Origin: CAZIFG01 sp964539135
GTDB taxonomy: Bacteria; Margulisbacteria; Marinamargulisbacteria; GCA-2716485; CAZIFG01
Direction of reading: 5' to 3'
NCBI GenBank assembly: GCA_964539135.1
Contig: CAZIFG010000010.1
Span: 1 to 57,801 of the forward strand
DNA length: 57,801 bases
In this document: positions 1 through 7,995 of the stretch, piece after piece
Layout of the letters: each line of letters starts with the position of its first letter
How positions within the stretch are numbered: position 1 is the first letter of the stretch
Translations under genes and position numbers: made by a program
Notes under the pieces: generated by a model
Databases searched by the model: none
What the model saw: the letters and a program-made list of their open reading frames with translations, nothing else
What the model was told of the DNA's origin: nothing

Positions 1-800
1 TCGCAACTGAAAAATAACGTTGAGCTGCTATATTTGTAAAAACAGGTAAATGCTCTGCCAAAGCCTTGAGTGTAGCTTCAGACGTTCCAAACTTACCCAA
101 ATAAATCGCAACTGAAAAAGAACATTGAGCTTCTGGATCTGTAAAAACAGGTAAATGCTCTGCCAAAGCCTTAAGCGTAGCGGAATCATTTCCAAACTTA
201 CCCGCGCTAATCGCCTGTGCTAAATCACGTTGAGCTTCTGGATTTGTAAAAACAGGTAAATGCTCGGCCAAAGCCTTAAGCGTAGCGGGATCATTTCCAA
301 ACTTACCCTTATAAATCGCATCTGACAAATAGAGTTGAGCACGTACATCTGTAAAAACAGGTAAATGCTCGGCCAAAGCCTTAAGCGTAGCGGGATCATT
401 TCCAAACTTACCCTTATAAATCGCATCTGACAAATAGAGTTGAGCACGTACATCTGTAAAAACAGGTAAATGCTTGGCCAAAGCCCTGAGGGTTTCTGGA
501 TCCTCTCCAAACTTATCCTCATAAATCGCCTCTGCTAAATGACGTTGAGCTGCTAGATCTGTAAAAACAGGTAAATGCTCGGCCAAAGCCTTAAGCGTAG
601 CGGGATCATTTCCAAACTTACCCTCCCTAATCGCCTCTGCTAAATCACGTTGAGCATCTGGATCTGTAAAATGAGGTAAATACTCGGCCAAAGCCTTAAG
701 CGTAGCGGGATCATTTCCAAACTTACCCTCCCTAATCGCCTCTGCTAAATCACGTTGAGCATCTGGATCTGTAAACGCCTCTGCTAAATCACGTTGAGCA
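1..800. repeat. 105-bp in-frame tandem repeat array
   Basis: The motif AACAGGTAAATGCT recurs at 41, 146, 251, 356, 461 and 566, with a variant at 671: a strict 105-bp period. Because 105 is divisible by three, copy-number change keeps the reading frame. Units vary in sequence except two adjacent identical ones, which suggests recent duplication by slippage or recombination. It is not a CRISPR array, because there are no unique spacers and the whole period is coding. Confidence 0.9.
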
Positions 801-1108
801 TCTGAACTTGAAGAAAGCTCCTTAGATATTTTACTATTTATCATACCTATAAACTCAGAAGGTAACTTTTGTCCAAGAATCAAAATCATCAATTTCTCTG
901 ACACACTAAAACGATCCATCAAGGATTTCATTAATTTAACGTCGCTTTTTTTACTAAACGAAACCATGCCGCCTGAATAAATTTTACCTAAAATATACCT
1001 TAAATTTGCAGCCTCTTGTATTTCTTGCTTAGAGAGTAGTTTGGCAGAATGGGATGGGGATATAACTAAAGATGCCCTAGATACTTCATCCAATTTGATG
1101 TCATTCAT
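1..1108 (-). CDS. 35-residue tandem-repeat protein, C-terminus beyond window
   Basis: The open minus-strand frame runs from ATG at 1108 past position 1, so about 369 residues are visible and the C-terminus is missing. A unique N-terminal region of about 100 residues (starting MNDIKLDEVSRASLV) is followed by about seven units of exactly 105 bp (35 aa), each with a core like GKFGNDPATLKALAEHLP and an AQRDLAEAI helix. Two adjacent units (about 246-455) are identical in DNA. A truncated unit at about 765-800 fuses DLAEAF to TDPDAQRDLAEAI. The helical repeats suggest a solenoid, vaguely Sel1/TPR-like, but I do not recognise the family. The frame is open upstream to 1211 (VHTRRTAQVRPL...) without another ATG, and no Shine-Dalgarno precedes 1108, so the start is uncertain. 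Confidence 0.75.
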   Translation of the reverse strand, partial: MNDIKLDEVSRASLVISPSHSAKLLSKQEIQEAANLRYILGKIYSGGMVSFSKKSDVKLMKSLMDRFSVSEKLMILILGQKLPSEFIGMINSKISKELSSSSDAQRDLAEAFTDPDAQRDLAEAIREGKFGNDPATLKALAEYLPHFTDPDAQRDLAEAIREGKFGNDPATLKALAEHLPVFTDLAAQRHLAEAIYEDKFGEDPETLRALAKHLPVFTDVRAQLYLSDAIYKGKFGNDPATLKALAEHLPVFTDVRAQLYLSDAIYKGKFGNDPATLKALAEHLPVFTNPEAQRDLAQAISAGKFGNDSATLKALAEHLPVFTDPEAQCSFSVAIYLGKFGTSEATLKALAEHLPVFTNIAAQRYFSVA

Positions 1109-1308
1109 AGGGTTTGGTTTAAAATCAAGTGGGCGAACTTGAGCAGTCCGTCTTGTATGTACAGAAGGATTAGATTTAGATTTAGATCTAGTTGTAAAGA
1201 TAGACTTAGACGCTTATACCCACAATTAAGAAAAATAAAACAAATGTAAATAGCAAAAAATAAAGCAAATTTAATAACAACAACAACGTCATCAACACAA
1301 AACTTAAT

Positions 1309-1318
1309 CCCCCCCCCC
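1309..1318. repeat. C10 homopolymer tract
   Basis: A run of ten C directly precedes the -35 box of the comM promoter. Similar long C runs occur at 12828-12837 (C10), 15701-15709 (C9) and 20099-20106 (C8), all outside intact genes. Such runs are prone to slippage and to sequencing error. Confidence 0.8.
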
Positions 1319-1347
1319 TTGACACCCCAAAGAAAAAAAAAGATAAT
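1319..1347 (+). promoter_or_regulatory. Strong sigma-70-type promoter of comM
   Basis: TTGACA (1319-1324), a 17-bp spacer and GATAAT (1342-1347) form a near-consensus promoter. The spacer contains an A9 run (1333-1341), so slippage would change spacer length and promoter strength. Transcription would begin near 1354, about 30 nt before the comM start. Confidence 0.75.
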
Positions 1348-1348
1348 T

Positions 1349-1369
1349 TGTAAATCTAAAAAATTTACA
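1349..1369. promoter_or_regulatory. Inverted repeat in the comM leader
   Basis: TGTAAAT (1349-1355) and ATTTACA (1363-1369) form a perfect 7-bp dyad around a 7-nt centre. It overlaps the likely transcription start and leader of comM. It could be an operator or a weak leader hairpin; the sequence alone does not decide. Confidence 0.4.
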
Positions 1370-1385
1370 TTTAAAAGGGGAGAAA

Positions 1386-2897
1386 ATGCTGGCAAAAATA
1401 CGAAGCGCTGCACTGATTGGAATTGAGGCCATTCCCATTACAGTAGAAATTGATTCTCAACAGGGCCTACCCACAGAAAATATTGTAGGGCTAGGAGATA
1501 CCGTCATCAAAGAAAGCAAAGTACGAATCAAATCTGCCATTAAAAATAGCCACTTTAAATACCCTGTTAAAAATATCACCATCAATTTAGCCCCAGCAGA
1601 TTTCCCCAAACAAGGCTCTTATTTTGATTTACCGATAGCAGTCGGCATTTTACAGGCCTCCGAACAACTTCCTCCCAACGACACCGATTTATTCATTGGA
1701 GAACTCTCATTAAGTGGTGACATTAAAGGCATCAAAGGCATCATTTCCATCTGCCATATGGCGCAACAAAAAGGAATCTCGCGTGTCTTCTTACCCAAAG
1801 AAAATTTAAAAGAAGCCCAACTCATTGAAAACATCCAATTAATCCCCCTCTCTCACTTAACCGATTTATTAAACGATTGGAGCGAAATCCCCTTCAATAA
1901 AGTCATCCTTCCAAAGTCCAAAACCGAAAAAAAAGCACCAGATTTTAGTGACGTCAAAGGACAATTGGCAACCAAGCGCGCCTTAGAAATTGCCGCAACC
2001 GGGAAACATAATATTTTATTAATTGGTCCTCCCGGCTCAGGAAAAAGCATGTTAATCAAACGTTTTGCGTATATTTTTCCAGAACTCTCCTTAGAGGAAG
2101 CCATAGAAACCTACAAATTAAGCAGCATTTTAACCCAAAGTTTTGAAACCTTAGATTTATCATTTACACCCCCATTTAGAGCACCTCATCATAGTATTTC
2201 CTATGCAGGAATGTCCGGAGGTGGCAAAAAAGTCAGCCCTGGCGAAATTAGCATGGCTCACAATGGAATTTTATTTTTAGATGAGTTTCCAGAATTTTCA
2301 AAAACAATCTTAGAAGGATTACGACAACCCCTTGAAAATAAAACCATTACCATTAGCAGAGCCAATTTAAGCATTACCTATCCCTGCGATTTTATACTCG
2401 CCGGAGCCATGAACCCCTGTCCCTGCGGCTATTCAGGCGACACCCAAAAAAAGTGTTCCTGTCACCCCAATACAGTCAAAAAATACCTCAAAAAATGTTC
2501 AGGCCCCATGCTGGATCGGTTTGATATTATCATCGAAGTCCCCAGGCTTAAAAAAAGTGATTTTGTAGAAAATAGCAAAACACTCGAAACCAACGCTAAC
2601 ATCAAAGAAAGAGTCCTTAAACACCGTAAAAAACAAGAAGATCGCCATCAAGAAAAAATATATAATGGACAACTCTCTCCCAAAGAAATAAAAACATACT
2701 GCCACTGCAATGAGTCCGCACTCGATGTACTCCATATGGCGATAGATAAAGGCATTTTAACAGGAAGGTCCTATGATAAAACCTTAAAAGTAGCCAGAAG
2801 CATTGCAGATATCAACGAATCCGATAAAATTACAGAAACAGAAATTTTAGAAGCCCTTCAATATCGAAAATCGCCACTGGATGACTTATTCATATAA
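1386..2897 (+). CDS. comM: YifB/ComM family Mg-chelatase-like AAA+ ATPase
   Basis: This 503-aa protein has the full ComM/YifB architecture: an N-terminal ChlI-like domain (about 20-140), an AAA+ core with Walker A GPPGSGKS (about 214-221) and Walker B ILFLDEF (about 296-302), and a C-terminal Mg-chelatase domain ending in ALQYRKSPLDD. In naturally competent bacteria ComM is a hexameric helicase that helps branch migration when incoming DNA recombines with the chromosome. Length is typical. AAAGGGGAG lies just upstream of the ATG, and the gene has its own strong promoter. No other competence gene is nearby, so competence itself is not shown. Confidence 0.93.
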   Translation: MLAKIRSAALIGIEAIPITVEIDSQQGLPTENIVGLGDTVIKESKVRIKSAIKNSHFKYPVKNITINLAPADFPKQGSYFDLPIAVGILQASEQLPPNDTDLFIGELSLSGDIKGIKGIISICHMAQQKGISRVFLPKENLKEAQLIENIQLIPLSHLTDLLNDWSEIPFNKVILPKSKTEKKAPDFSDVKGQLATKRALEIAATGKHNILLIGPPGSGKSMLIKRFAYIFPELSLEEAIETYKLSSILTQSFETLDLSFTPPFRAPHHSISYAGMSGGGKKVSPGEISMAHNGILFLDEFPEFSKTILEGLRQPLENKTITISRANLSITYPCDFILAGAMNPCPCGYSGDTQKKCSCHPNTVKKYLKKCSGPMLDRFDIIIEVPRLKKSDFVENSKTLETNANIKERVLKHRKKQEDRHQEKIYNGQLSPKEIKTYCHCNESALDVLHMAIDKGILTGRSYDKTLKVARSIADINESDKITETEILEALQYRKSPLDDLFI

Positions 2898-2923
2898 AAA
2901 CATCTCCCCAAAAAGAGAGTGAA

Positions 2924-2952
2924 TTGATTTTCACCCCACCTTCTTGTATGAT
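2924..2952 (+). promoter_or_regulatory. Promoter of the BASS-type transporter
   Basis: TTGATT (2924-2929), exactly 17 bp, then TATGAT (2947-2952). Transcription would start near 2959. The upstream in-frame TTG (2924) and ATG (2948) therefore lie inside the promoter and cannot be the translation start from this promoter. Confidence 0.65.
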
Positions 2953-3001
2953 TAGAATTGGATTAGGGGATATAAAGACTAAAGTTAGCTGGAGGTTTAC
3001 A

Positions 3002-3907
3002 ATTTTAAACCAAATCGACCGTTATTTCTGGATCTTACTTGTACTTGGAATCACCTTAGGGTTTTTGTTTCCCCAGTTTTTCATGGGATTTGAAAGTCTC
3101 ATTATTTACATTGTAATGGCCATAGCCGGTATTCTCTTTTTAAAAGTAGATATTCTGGACATTATAACCCATATAAAACAACCCTTTTTCATGCTCTACA
3201 TTGCCTTTATTAACCTCATTATCACCCCCATTGCGACATTTTATATTTTTGGCTATTTTGTACCTAAACTGGCCCCCGCCCTACTCTTGATAGCCGCATT
3301 ACCATCAGGTGTTTCTTCCGGCGCCTTCACCGATATGATGAAAGGAAAAACATCCTTAACCACAACCATTATTGTACTCACCAACCTATTGTCTGTTGTC
3401 ACCATTCCGGCCCTATTTTTACTCTTAAACAACACACAATTAGATATTGATGTGTATGAATTGGGACTTAATATACTCAAAATATTAGGCATCCCTTTTG
3501 TAATAGCCACTATCATTAGAAAATTAATCCCCTCAAAAATCACAGATTCTATTCAAAACATATATAATCTTACCATCGTTCTTTTACTAACCAGCATGAT
3601 GACCATCACCTTTTCGTTTCAATCAGAATACATTCTAACGCATTTTTCAGCCCTATTAAAACCACTTGCCATTCTGTTTTTAGCCTTTGGATTCTTCCAA
3701 CTCATTGGTTATTTCAGCATTTTTTGGCACAATAAAAGCGATAAAATTGCCGTCTCCAACTCCAACATGATTGTAAACACTGTATTAGGTGTTGTTCTCG
3801 CCTTAGGTCATTTCCCAAATGAAGTGGTCAGCATGATGATTCTTGCCCTCATTCCTTGGAATTTAATGATCATAGCAAAAAATTGGTATAGACGTTTATT
3901 ACCATAA
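3002..3907 (+). CDS. BASS/SBF-like membrane transporter (probable ATT start)
   Basis: A hydrophobic protein of about 301 residues with some 9-10 membrane segments. It begins ILNQIDRYFWILLVLGIT and contains ALPSGVSSGAFTDMM, a pattern typical of the bile acid:sodium symporter superfamily in the inner membrane. The substrate is unknown; organic anions are usual in the family. The frame is open from TTG 2924 and ATG 2948, but a good promoter occupies those positions. GGAGG (2991-2995) stands six bases before an ATT codon at 3002, where the homologous N-terminus should begin. ATT is a rare start codon (known from infC). An automatic caller would probably choose 2924 or 2948. Confidence 0.75.
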   Translation: MLNQIDRYFWILLVLGITLGFLFPQFFMGFESLIIYIVMAIAGILFLKVDILDIITHIKQPFFMLYIAFINLIITPIATFYIFGYFVPKLAPALLLIAALPSGVSSGAFTDMMKGKTSLTTTIIVLTNLLSVVTIPALFLLLNNTQLDIDVYELGLNILKILGIPFVIATIIRKLIPSKITDSIQNIYNLTIVLLLTSMMTITFSFQSEYILTHFSALLKPLAILFLAFGFFQLIGYFSIFWHNKSDKIAVSNSNMIVNTVLGVVLALGHFPNEVVSMMILALIPWNLMIIAKNWYRRLLP

Positions 3908-4029
3908 AAAGTGAACAACTCATTTTAAATGAACGCTCAAAATCCACAATAATAGCACTTCTATTAAATCCAAACTCAATGTAAATACAAAATATTTTAA
4001 AAATTAAAAAATAATAAATTGAAATTTAT

Positions 4030-4058
4030 TTTACATTTTATCGTATAGAGTATAAAAT
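4030..4058 (+). promoter_or_regulatory. Possible promoter of the small frameshifted ORF
   Basis: TTTACA (4030-4035), 17 bp, TAAAAT (4053-4058); an overlapping TATAAA at 4051 gives a shorter spacer. It lies 34 bp before the Shine-Dalgarno and ATG at 4092. The region is very AT-rich, so chance matches are likely. Confidence 0.4.
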
Positions 4059-4091
4059 TAAAGCGATTAATGTGAAGCTAAATAAGGAATT

Positions 4092-4275
4092 ATGTTAAAA
4101 ATGAGAAAAAATAATAAGCAATAAACGCATAAAAAGAAGATCCCAGAGAGTTAATACCCTATTAGCAGAAGTTGGATGTCGAGATACTCAAAGAAAACAA
4201 AAAATCATACGCCAGCTTTTTGATCCCAAAAATACAGAAAAAGGGAACTATAAACAAAAACGCTCTCCCTCTTAA
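4092..4275 (+). pseudogene. Small basic ORF interrupted by +1 shift at an A6 run
   Basis: ATG 4092 follows AAGGA and starts MLKMRKNNKQ, which stops at 4122-4124. The next frame is open across the A6 run (4106-4111) and continues to a stop at 4273-4275 with a protein-like basic sequence including RVNTLLAEVGCRD and KIIRQLFDPKN. Changing the A run by one base would give one ORF of about 60 codons. It may be a dead gene, a sequencing error, or a gene rescued by polymerase slippage on poly-A, as described in AT-rich endosymbionts. I do not recognise the product. The rest of 3908-4286 shows no other feature besides the possible promoter. Confidence 0.4.
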
Positions 4276-4286
4276 TTAAAAAAACA

Positions 4287-4787
4287 TCACTGGTCATTCC
4301 CTGGATAAACAAATTTAGACGTTTTAATTTCGCCTTTATAATTTTGAAGATCTTCAGGAAAATCCTCATCTTTAGCCACAGGCTTGGAAGCTTGTTTTTT
4401 CGTCGTTTTAGCCATTTCTGAAAAGGAAAAGCCCATTTTAGAGCCTGAAGATTTTAAATTTTTGGCAATATCCGAAAAGCCACTCCCTGTTTTAGAGGGG
4501 GCCTTAGGCACGGACGGGTTTTTTTTCGTATCCTTAACCACTTCTATTTCAGGTTTAACTGTATTTTGACGGACTTCGCTTTGATCATCTCGAGGACCGC
4601 GTGTCCGAACCCCTTCTTTAGGATCAAATTGATCTGAATTATCCAAAAAGCGCTGATCTGCATAACTCTGGGCATACATAAATTCAGATAAAAAAAACAC
4701 CATAAAAAACAATACAAAAACAGAAAGTCCTAAAACTTTGGGTATTAAACGCGTATAGATTAAATATTTTGGGTCCACTTTTATCAT
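4287..4787 (-). CDS. Unknown membrane-anchored, charged protein
   Basis: A 166-aa protein with a short basic start, one hydrophobic segment (about residues 16-38, ending near FMYAQ) and a long polar, Lys/Ser/Asp-rich tail without evident fold. The first segment could be an uncleaved anchor or a signal peptide cut near AQS. The tail holds a loosely repeated theme: GSGFSDIAKNLKSSGSK resembles KMGFSFSEMAKTTKKQ. I do not recognise a family. AAGGTAG lies before the ATG, and a strong promoter is located about 56 bp upstream. It is probably an envelope protein. Confidence 0.65.
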   Translation of the reverse strand: MIKVDPKYLIYTRLIPKVLGLSVFVLFFMVFFLSEFMYAQSYADQRFLDNSDQFDPKEGVRTRGPRDDQSEVRQNTVKPEIEVVKDTKKNPSVPKAPSKTGSGFSDIAKNLKSSGSKMGFSFSEMAKTTKKQASKPVAKDEDFPEDLQNYKGEIKTSKFVYPGNDQ

Positions 4788-4842
4788 TCAAACTACCTTA
4801 TAATTCATGTCCATCTTAAACGTCTCCTCATTTCGGGAGATG

Positions 4843-4870
4843 ATTATACTCTTTTTAAGCCCATTGTAAA
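4843..4870 (-). promoter_or_regulatory. Promoter of the membrane-anchored protein
   Basis: Read on the minus strand: TTTACA (4870-4865), 16 bp, TATAAT (4848-4843, perfect -10). The leader contains a hairpin TCTCC...GGAGA at about 4822-4839. Confidence 0.6.
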
Positions 4871-4978
4871 GAGCCCTCTAGCAACTGTCTCCACACTCAA
4901 AAAAAGTCCAATCGAAGAAGATAGATAATTCAAGAATACGCCTTATTCAGACTAGAATCAAGCAGAATAAAAAAAAAA

Positions 4979-5717
4979 TTAAGCAGGATTAAACTGAAAA
5001 TTAATCTGAGAAAGGGCATAAAATCCGGCACTTTCCGTGCGCAAAATAGAGCCCCCTAAACTAAATGAAACAAACCCCAAACCTGACAAAAAGGCACATT
5101 CTTCAGCAGATAACCCGCCTTCAGGACCAATCACAAGGGCAATACGAGGAAAGGGGGTCGTCACAGAAGATAAGGCCGCTCTCAAAGAACGGTCATAGCA
5201 TAATTCCCAAGCTGTTAATTTCAAATCAAAGTCGTGAAGGTCTTCCGCCTTTAAGCGCAATAAATCCGAGGGAAGCGACACCTCCGGCACTGTATTGCGA
5301 TGAGATTGTTCCGAAGCCTGAAGCACAATCTCCTGCCAGCGTTCATAGTGTTTTTGAGATTTTTTAAGGTCCCATTTCACAATGGTACGCGAACTATTCA
5401 ACGGTACAATGGCATGAATCCCTGCCTGCGTACACTGGTTTAAAATGAGATCCATTTTATCGCCCTTAGGTAGACATTGAAAAAGAGTCACCTGCGCCCC
5501 CTCCGCAGCCTGATCTGAAGGCAAAATAGCCAAAACTTCATACCGCAATTCTCGCTGAGAAATATCTAAAATTTTAACCGTCCACCGTTCTCCAGAAGGC
5601 AAAATCAAATCCAGCACTTCCTGGCGTTGTAAACGGTTCACGCGAGACCATCGATGAAAGGCGTCAGCCCCCCACTGCCAGGCCGAGCGGGTATATTCCC
5701 CTTCTAATAAAAAACAT
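4979..5717 (-). CDS. rsmE: 16S rRNA m3U1498 methyltransferase RsmE
   Basis: RsmE methylates N3 of U1498 in 16S rRNA of the 30S subunit. The N-terminal PUA-like part is followed by a SPOUT (knotted) methyltransferase domain with the family signature IGPEGGLSAEE and, near the C-terminus, SLGGSILRTESAG, which forms the SAM-binding knot. At about 245 residues, length is normal. The frame is open up to a TTG at 5731, but GGGAG is spaced about ten bases from ATG 5717, so I choose MQCFLLEGEY as the N-terminus. It appears to be a single gene next to a repeat element. Confidence 0.92.
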
Positions 5718-5768
5718 TGCATATTGTACAAGCTCCCTCAATTCAGTATCATAGTGCCTGCAGATTAT

Positions 5769-5910
5769 GGGACTGTTGCAAAATGCCTGCGTTTGGATCA
5801 TATGCAAGGCATTCCAAGTCCGAAAGCCCGGAGTTTATTGGTAATAAATGAGGGCTTGAGGACAAGGATAACATAGCAGATGACCAAAACAGGCGTTTTG
5901 CAACAGCCCC
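5769..5910 (+). mobile_element. Small inverted-repeat element, copy 1 (MITE-like)
   Basis: A 142-bp element begins GGGACTGTTGCAAAATGCC and ends GGCGTTTTGCAACAGCCCC: imperfect terminal inverted repeats of about 27 bp. It is flanked on both sides by ATTAT (5764-5768 and 5911-5915). There is no transposase. The internal part (AAAGCCCGGAGTTTAT, GAGGATAACA) is shared with the other copies. In this copy both TIRs carry a change that keeps pairing (GCCTG with CAGGC, versus GCCTA with TAGGC elsewhere). Confidence 0.85.
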
Positions 5911-5947
5911 ATTATGCTAAGTGTACTTGAAAATTGAGGAGTCTACA

Positions 5948-7912
5948 ATGAACCAGAATGAAAAATCCGCACTCCAATTAACCGCCAACACCATTCGCGC
6001 CCTTTCTATAGACGCTATAGCGGCTGCCAATAGCGGTCATCCTGGACTCCCCTTAGGCTGTGCCGAATTAGGCGCGTATCTCTATGGTAAAGGCCTCAAT
6101 CATAATCCCAAAGAACCCAATTGGATCAATAGAGACCGATTCATCCTCTCAGCAGGGCATGGCTCCATGTTACTTTATAGCTGTCTTCATTTATCCGGAT
6201 TTGAGGTCTCCTTAGAAGATCTTAAAAATTTCAGAAAACTAGGAGCCCCAACAGCAGGCCACCCTGAATACCATGAACTCCCCGGCGTTGAAACCACCAC
6301 AGGCCCTTTAGGACAAGGATTAGCCACAGCAGTAGGCATCGCCTTGGGTCAAAAAACAACGCAGGCCAGAACAGGATTAAACTTAGATAACCACACCATC
6401 GTACTCGTCGGGGATGGGTGTATCATGGAAGGGATTACCTCAGAGGCAAGTGCCTTGGCTGGACATCTAGCCTTAGATAACTTAATTGTCATTTATGACA
6501 GCAACGATATTTGCCTAGATGGCCCCACATCTGAAACTCATACTGAAAATACTCAAAAACGATACGAAGCCTACGGATGGAAGGTTCAAACCATAGACGG
6601 CCATGATTTAGATGCCATTCACGCTGCCTTTAGAACTGCAAAAGCAGAAAAAGGCGCACCTCAACTGATTATCGCCAAAACAAAAATTGGAAAAGGCTCC
6701 CCCACGTATGAAGGCAGTAGCGAAGTCCACGGTAAACCCCTCGAAAAAGAAGAAATTCAACGCACGAAAGAAGCCCTAGGCATTTCCCTAGACCCCTTCT
6801 TTGTCCCAGAAGCCGTCAAAACCTATTTCCAAGCACGCCTCATCGAACAACACACTCAAACACAATCCTGGAATCTCTATTTTAAAGACTGGTACAGCAT
6901 AAACAAAACACTTTGGGATAGCCTAAGCACGCAACAAATCCCCGAAACCTTAGACGCAACATTAAAAGCGCTTGAAATTAAGCCTGGATTGGCAACCCGT
7001 GCCTCATCCAGTGCCGTACTTCAAGCCATTCACGATCATGTTCCCGCTGTAATAGGGGGTTCCGCCGATTTATCCTGTTCCGATTCTACTTATATGAAAA
7101 AGAGTGGATCCCTTTCCAAAACAGATTTTTCTCAGCGCAACATCAAATACGGCGTTCGGGAATTTGCCATGGGCGCAATGGCCTCTGGTTTACGACTTCA
7201 AGGCAATAGTATTCCTTTTTGCGGCACCTTTTTAACATTTTCAGACTACATGAAAAATGCGATTCGGCTTGCCGCGCTGATGAAACTTAAAGTCATCTAT
7301 CAATTCACCCATGACAGTATTTTTCTCGGTGAAGATGGCCCTACGCATCAACCCGTGGAACATTTAGCAAGCTTAAGATCCATTCCTGGACTTACCGTCA
7401 TTCGACCCGCCGACAGCACCGAAGTCAAAGCCGCCTGGTCCATTGCGCTTCAAAATGAAGGCCCTACCGCACTGATTTTATCCAGACAGGGTCTTCCGGA
7501 ACTTCCCAATGTCTCCTTTGAAGACACAAAAAAAGGCGCTTATATCATTCGCAAAGAAAGCACAGAAGGCCTCGATTTAATACTCCTCGCAACAGGATCC
7601 GAAGTTTCGTTAGCCCTAGAAGTCGCCAAAGACCTTGAAACCGCAGGCAAAAGTGTGCGCGTCATCTCATTCCCATCCTGGGAACTCTTTGAATCCCAAA
7701 GCAGCACCTATCAAAAAGAGCTTATGCCCAACACCTGTGCCTACGCCGTCATTGAAGCGCAAAGCAGTTTTGGGTGGCATAAATACATCGGGAAAAACGG
7801 CATTTGTCTCACAGTAGACACCTTTGGAAAAAGTGGCAATGCCGCCGATTTAGCCAAAGACTACAAACTCACAAAAGAAGCCTGTATTCAAAAAATAAAT
7901 TCATTTTTTTAA
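5948..7912 (+). CDS. tkt: Transketolase
   Basis: Thiamine-diphosphate enzyme moving two-carbon units between sugar phosphates in the non-oxidative pentose phosphate pathway (cytoplasm). About 654 residues, typical length. Visible motifs: HPGLPLGCAELG, SAGHGSMLLYS, TTGPLGQGLA, the ThDP/Mg motif GDGCIMEGITSEA (about 155-167), and in the pyrimidine domain FTHDSIFLGEDGPTHQPVEH. The frame extends to a GTG at 5921, but GAGGAG (about 5936-5941) points to ATG 5948. It lies alone between a repeat element and a long perfect AT palindrome. Confidence 0.95.
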   Translation: MNQNEKSALQLTANTIRALSIDAIAAANSGHPGLPLGCAELGAYLYGKGLNHNPKEPNWINRDRFILSAGHGSMLLYSCLHLSGFEVSLEDLKNFRKLGAPTAGHPEYHELPGVETTTGPLGQGLATAVGIALGQKTTQARTGLNLDNHTIVLVGDGCIMEGITSEASALAGHLALDNLIVIYDSNDICLDGPTSETHTENTQKRYEAYGWKVQTIDGHDLDAIHAAFRTAKAEKGAPQLIIAKTKIGKGSPTYEGSSEVHGKPLEKEEIQRTKEALGISLDPFFVPEAVKTYFQARLIEQHTQTQSWNLYFKDWYSINKTLWDSLSTQQIPETLDATLKALEIKPGLATRASSSAVLQAIHDHVPAVIGGSADLSCSDSTYMKKSGSLSKTDFSQRNIKYGVREFAMGAMASGLRLQGNSIPFCGTFLTFSDYMKNAIRLAALMKLKVIYQFTHDSIFLGEDGPTHQPVEHLASLRSIPGLTVIRPADSTEVKAAWSIALQNEGPTALILSRQGLPELPNVSFEDTKKGAYIIRKESTEGLDLILLATGSEVSLALEVAKDLETAGKSVRVISFPSWELFESQSSTYQKELMPNTCAYAVIEAQSSFGWHKYIGKNGICLTVDTFGKSGNAADLAKDYKLTKEACIQKINSFF

Positions 7913-7936
7913 ATAAACTTAAGTTTATTTAAAAAA
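7905..7936. terminator. Perfect 32-bp AT-only palindrome after tkt
   Basis: A perfect palindrome centred between 7920 and 7921 (left arm TTTTTTAAATAAACTT), overlapping the tkt stop codon. It would form a 16-bp stem in RNA ending in U residues and may end transcription, although the stem has only two G/C pairs. Confidence 0.45.
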
Positions 7937-7995
7937 TAAAAATTATTATATTGATATATACAAACAAAAAATGTAATATATAATAAATAATAATT

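Noticed and set aside
220..522. 100-codon minus-strand frame rich in LWPSIYLFLQ repeats
   Set aside because: It is an out-of-frame reading of the 105-bp repeats; the frame giving GKFGNDPATLKALAE is open through the whole array and beyond.
1..800. Possible CRISPR array
   Set aside because: The period is 105 bp with full-length similarity and an open reading frame; there are no unique spacers and no cas genes.
1105..1413. 102-codon minus-strand frame across the comM promoter
   Set aside because: Low-complexity translation through poly-C and poly-A spacer DNA, overlapping the comM start and promoter.
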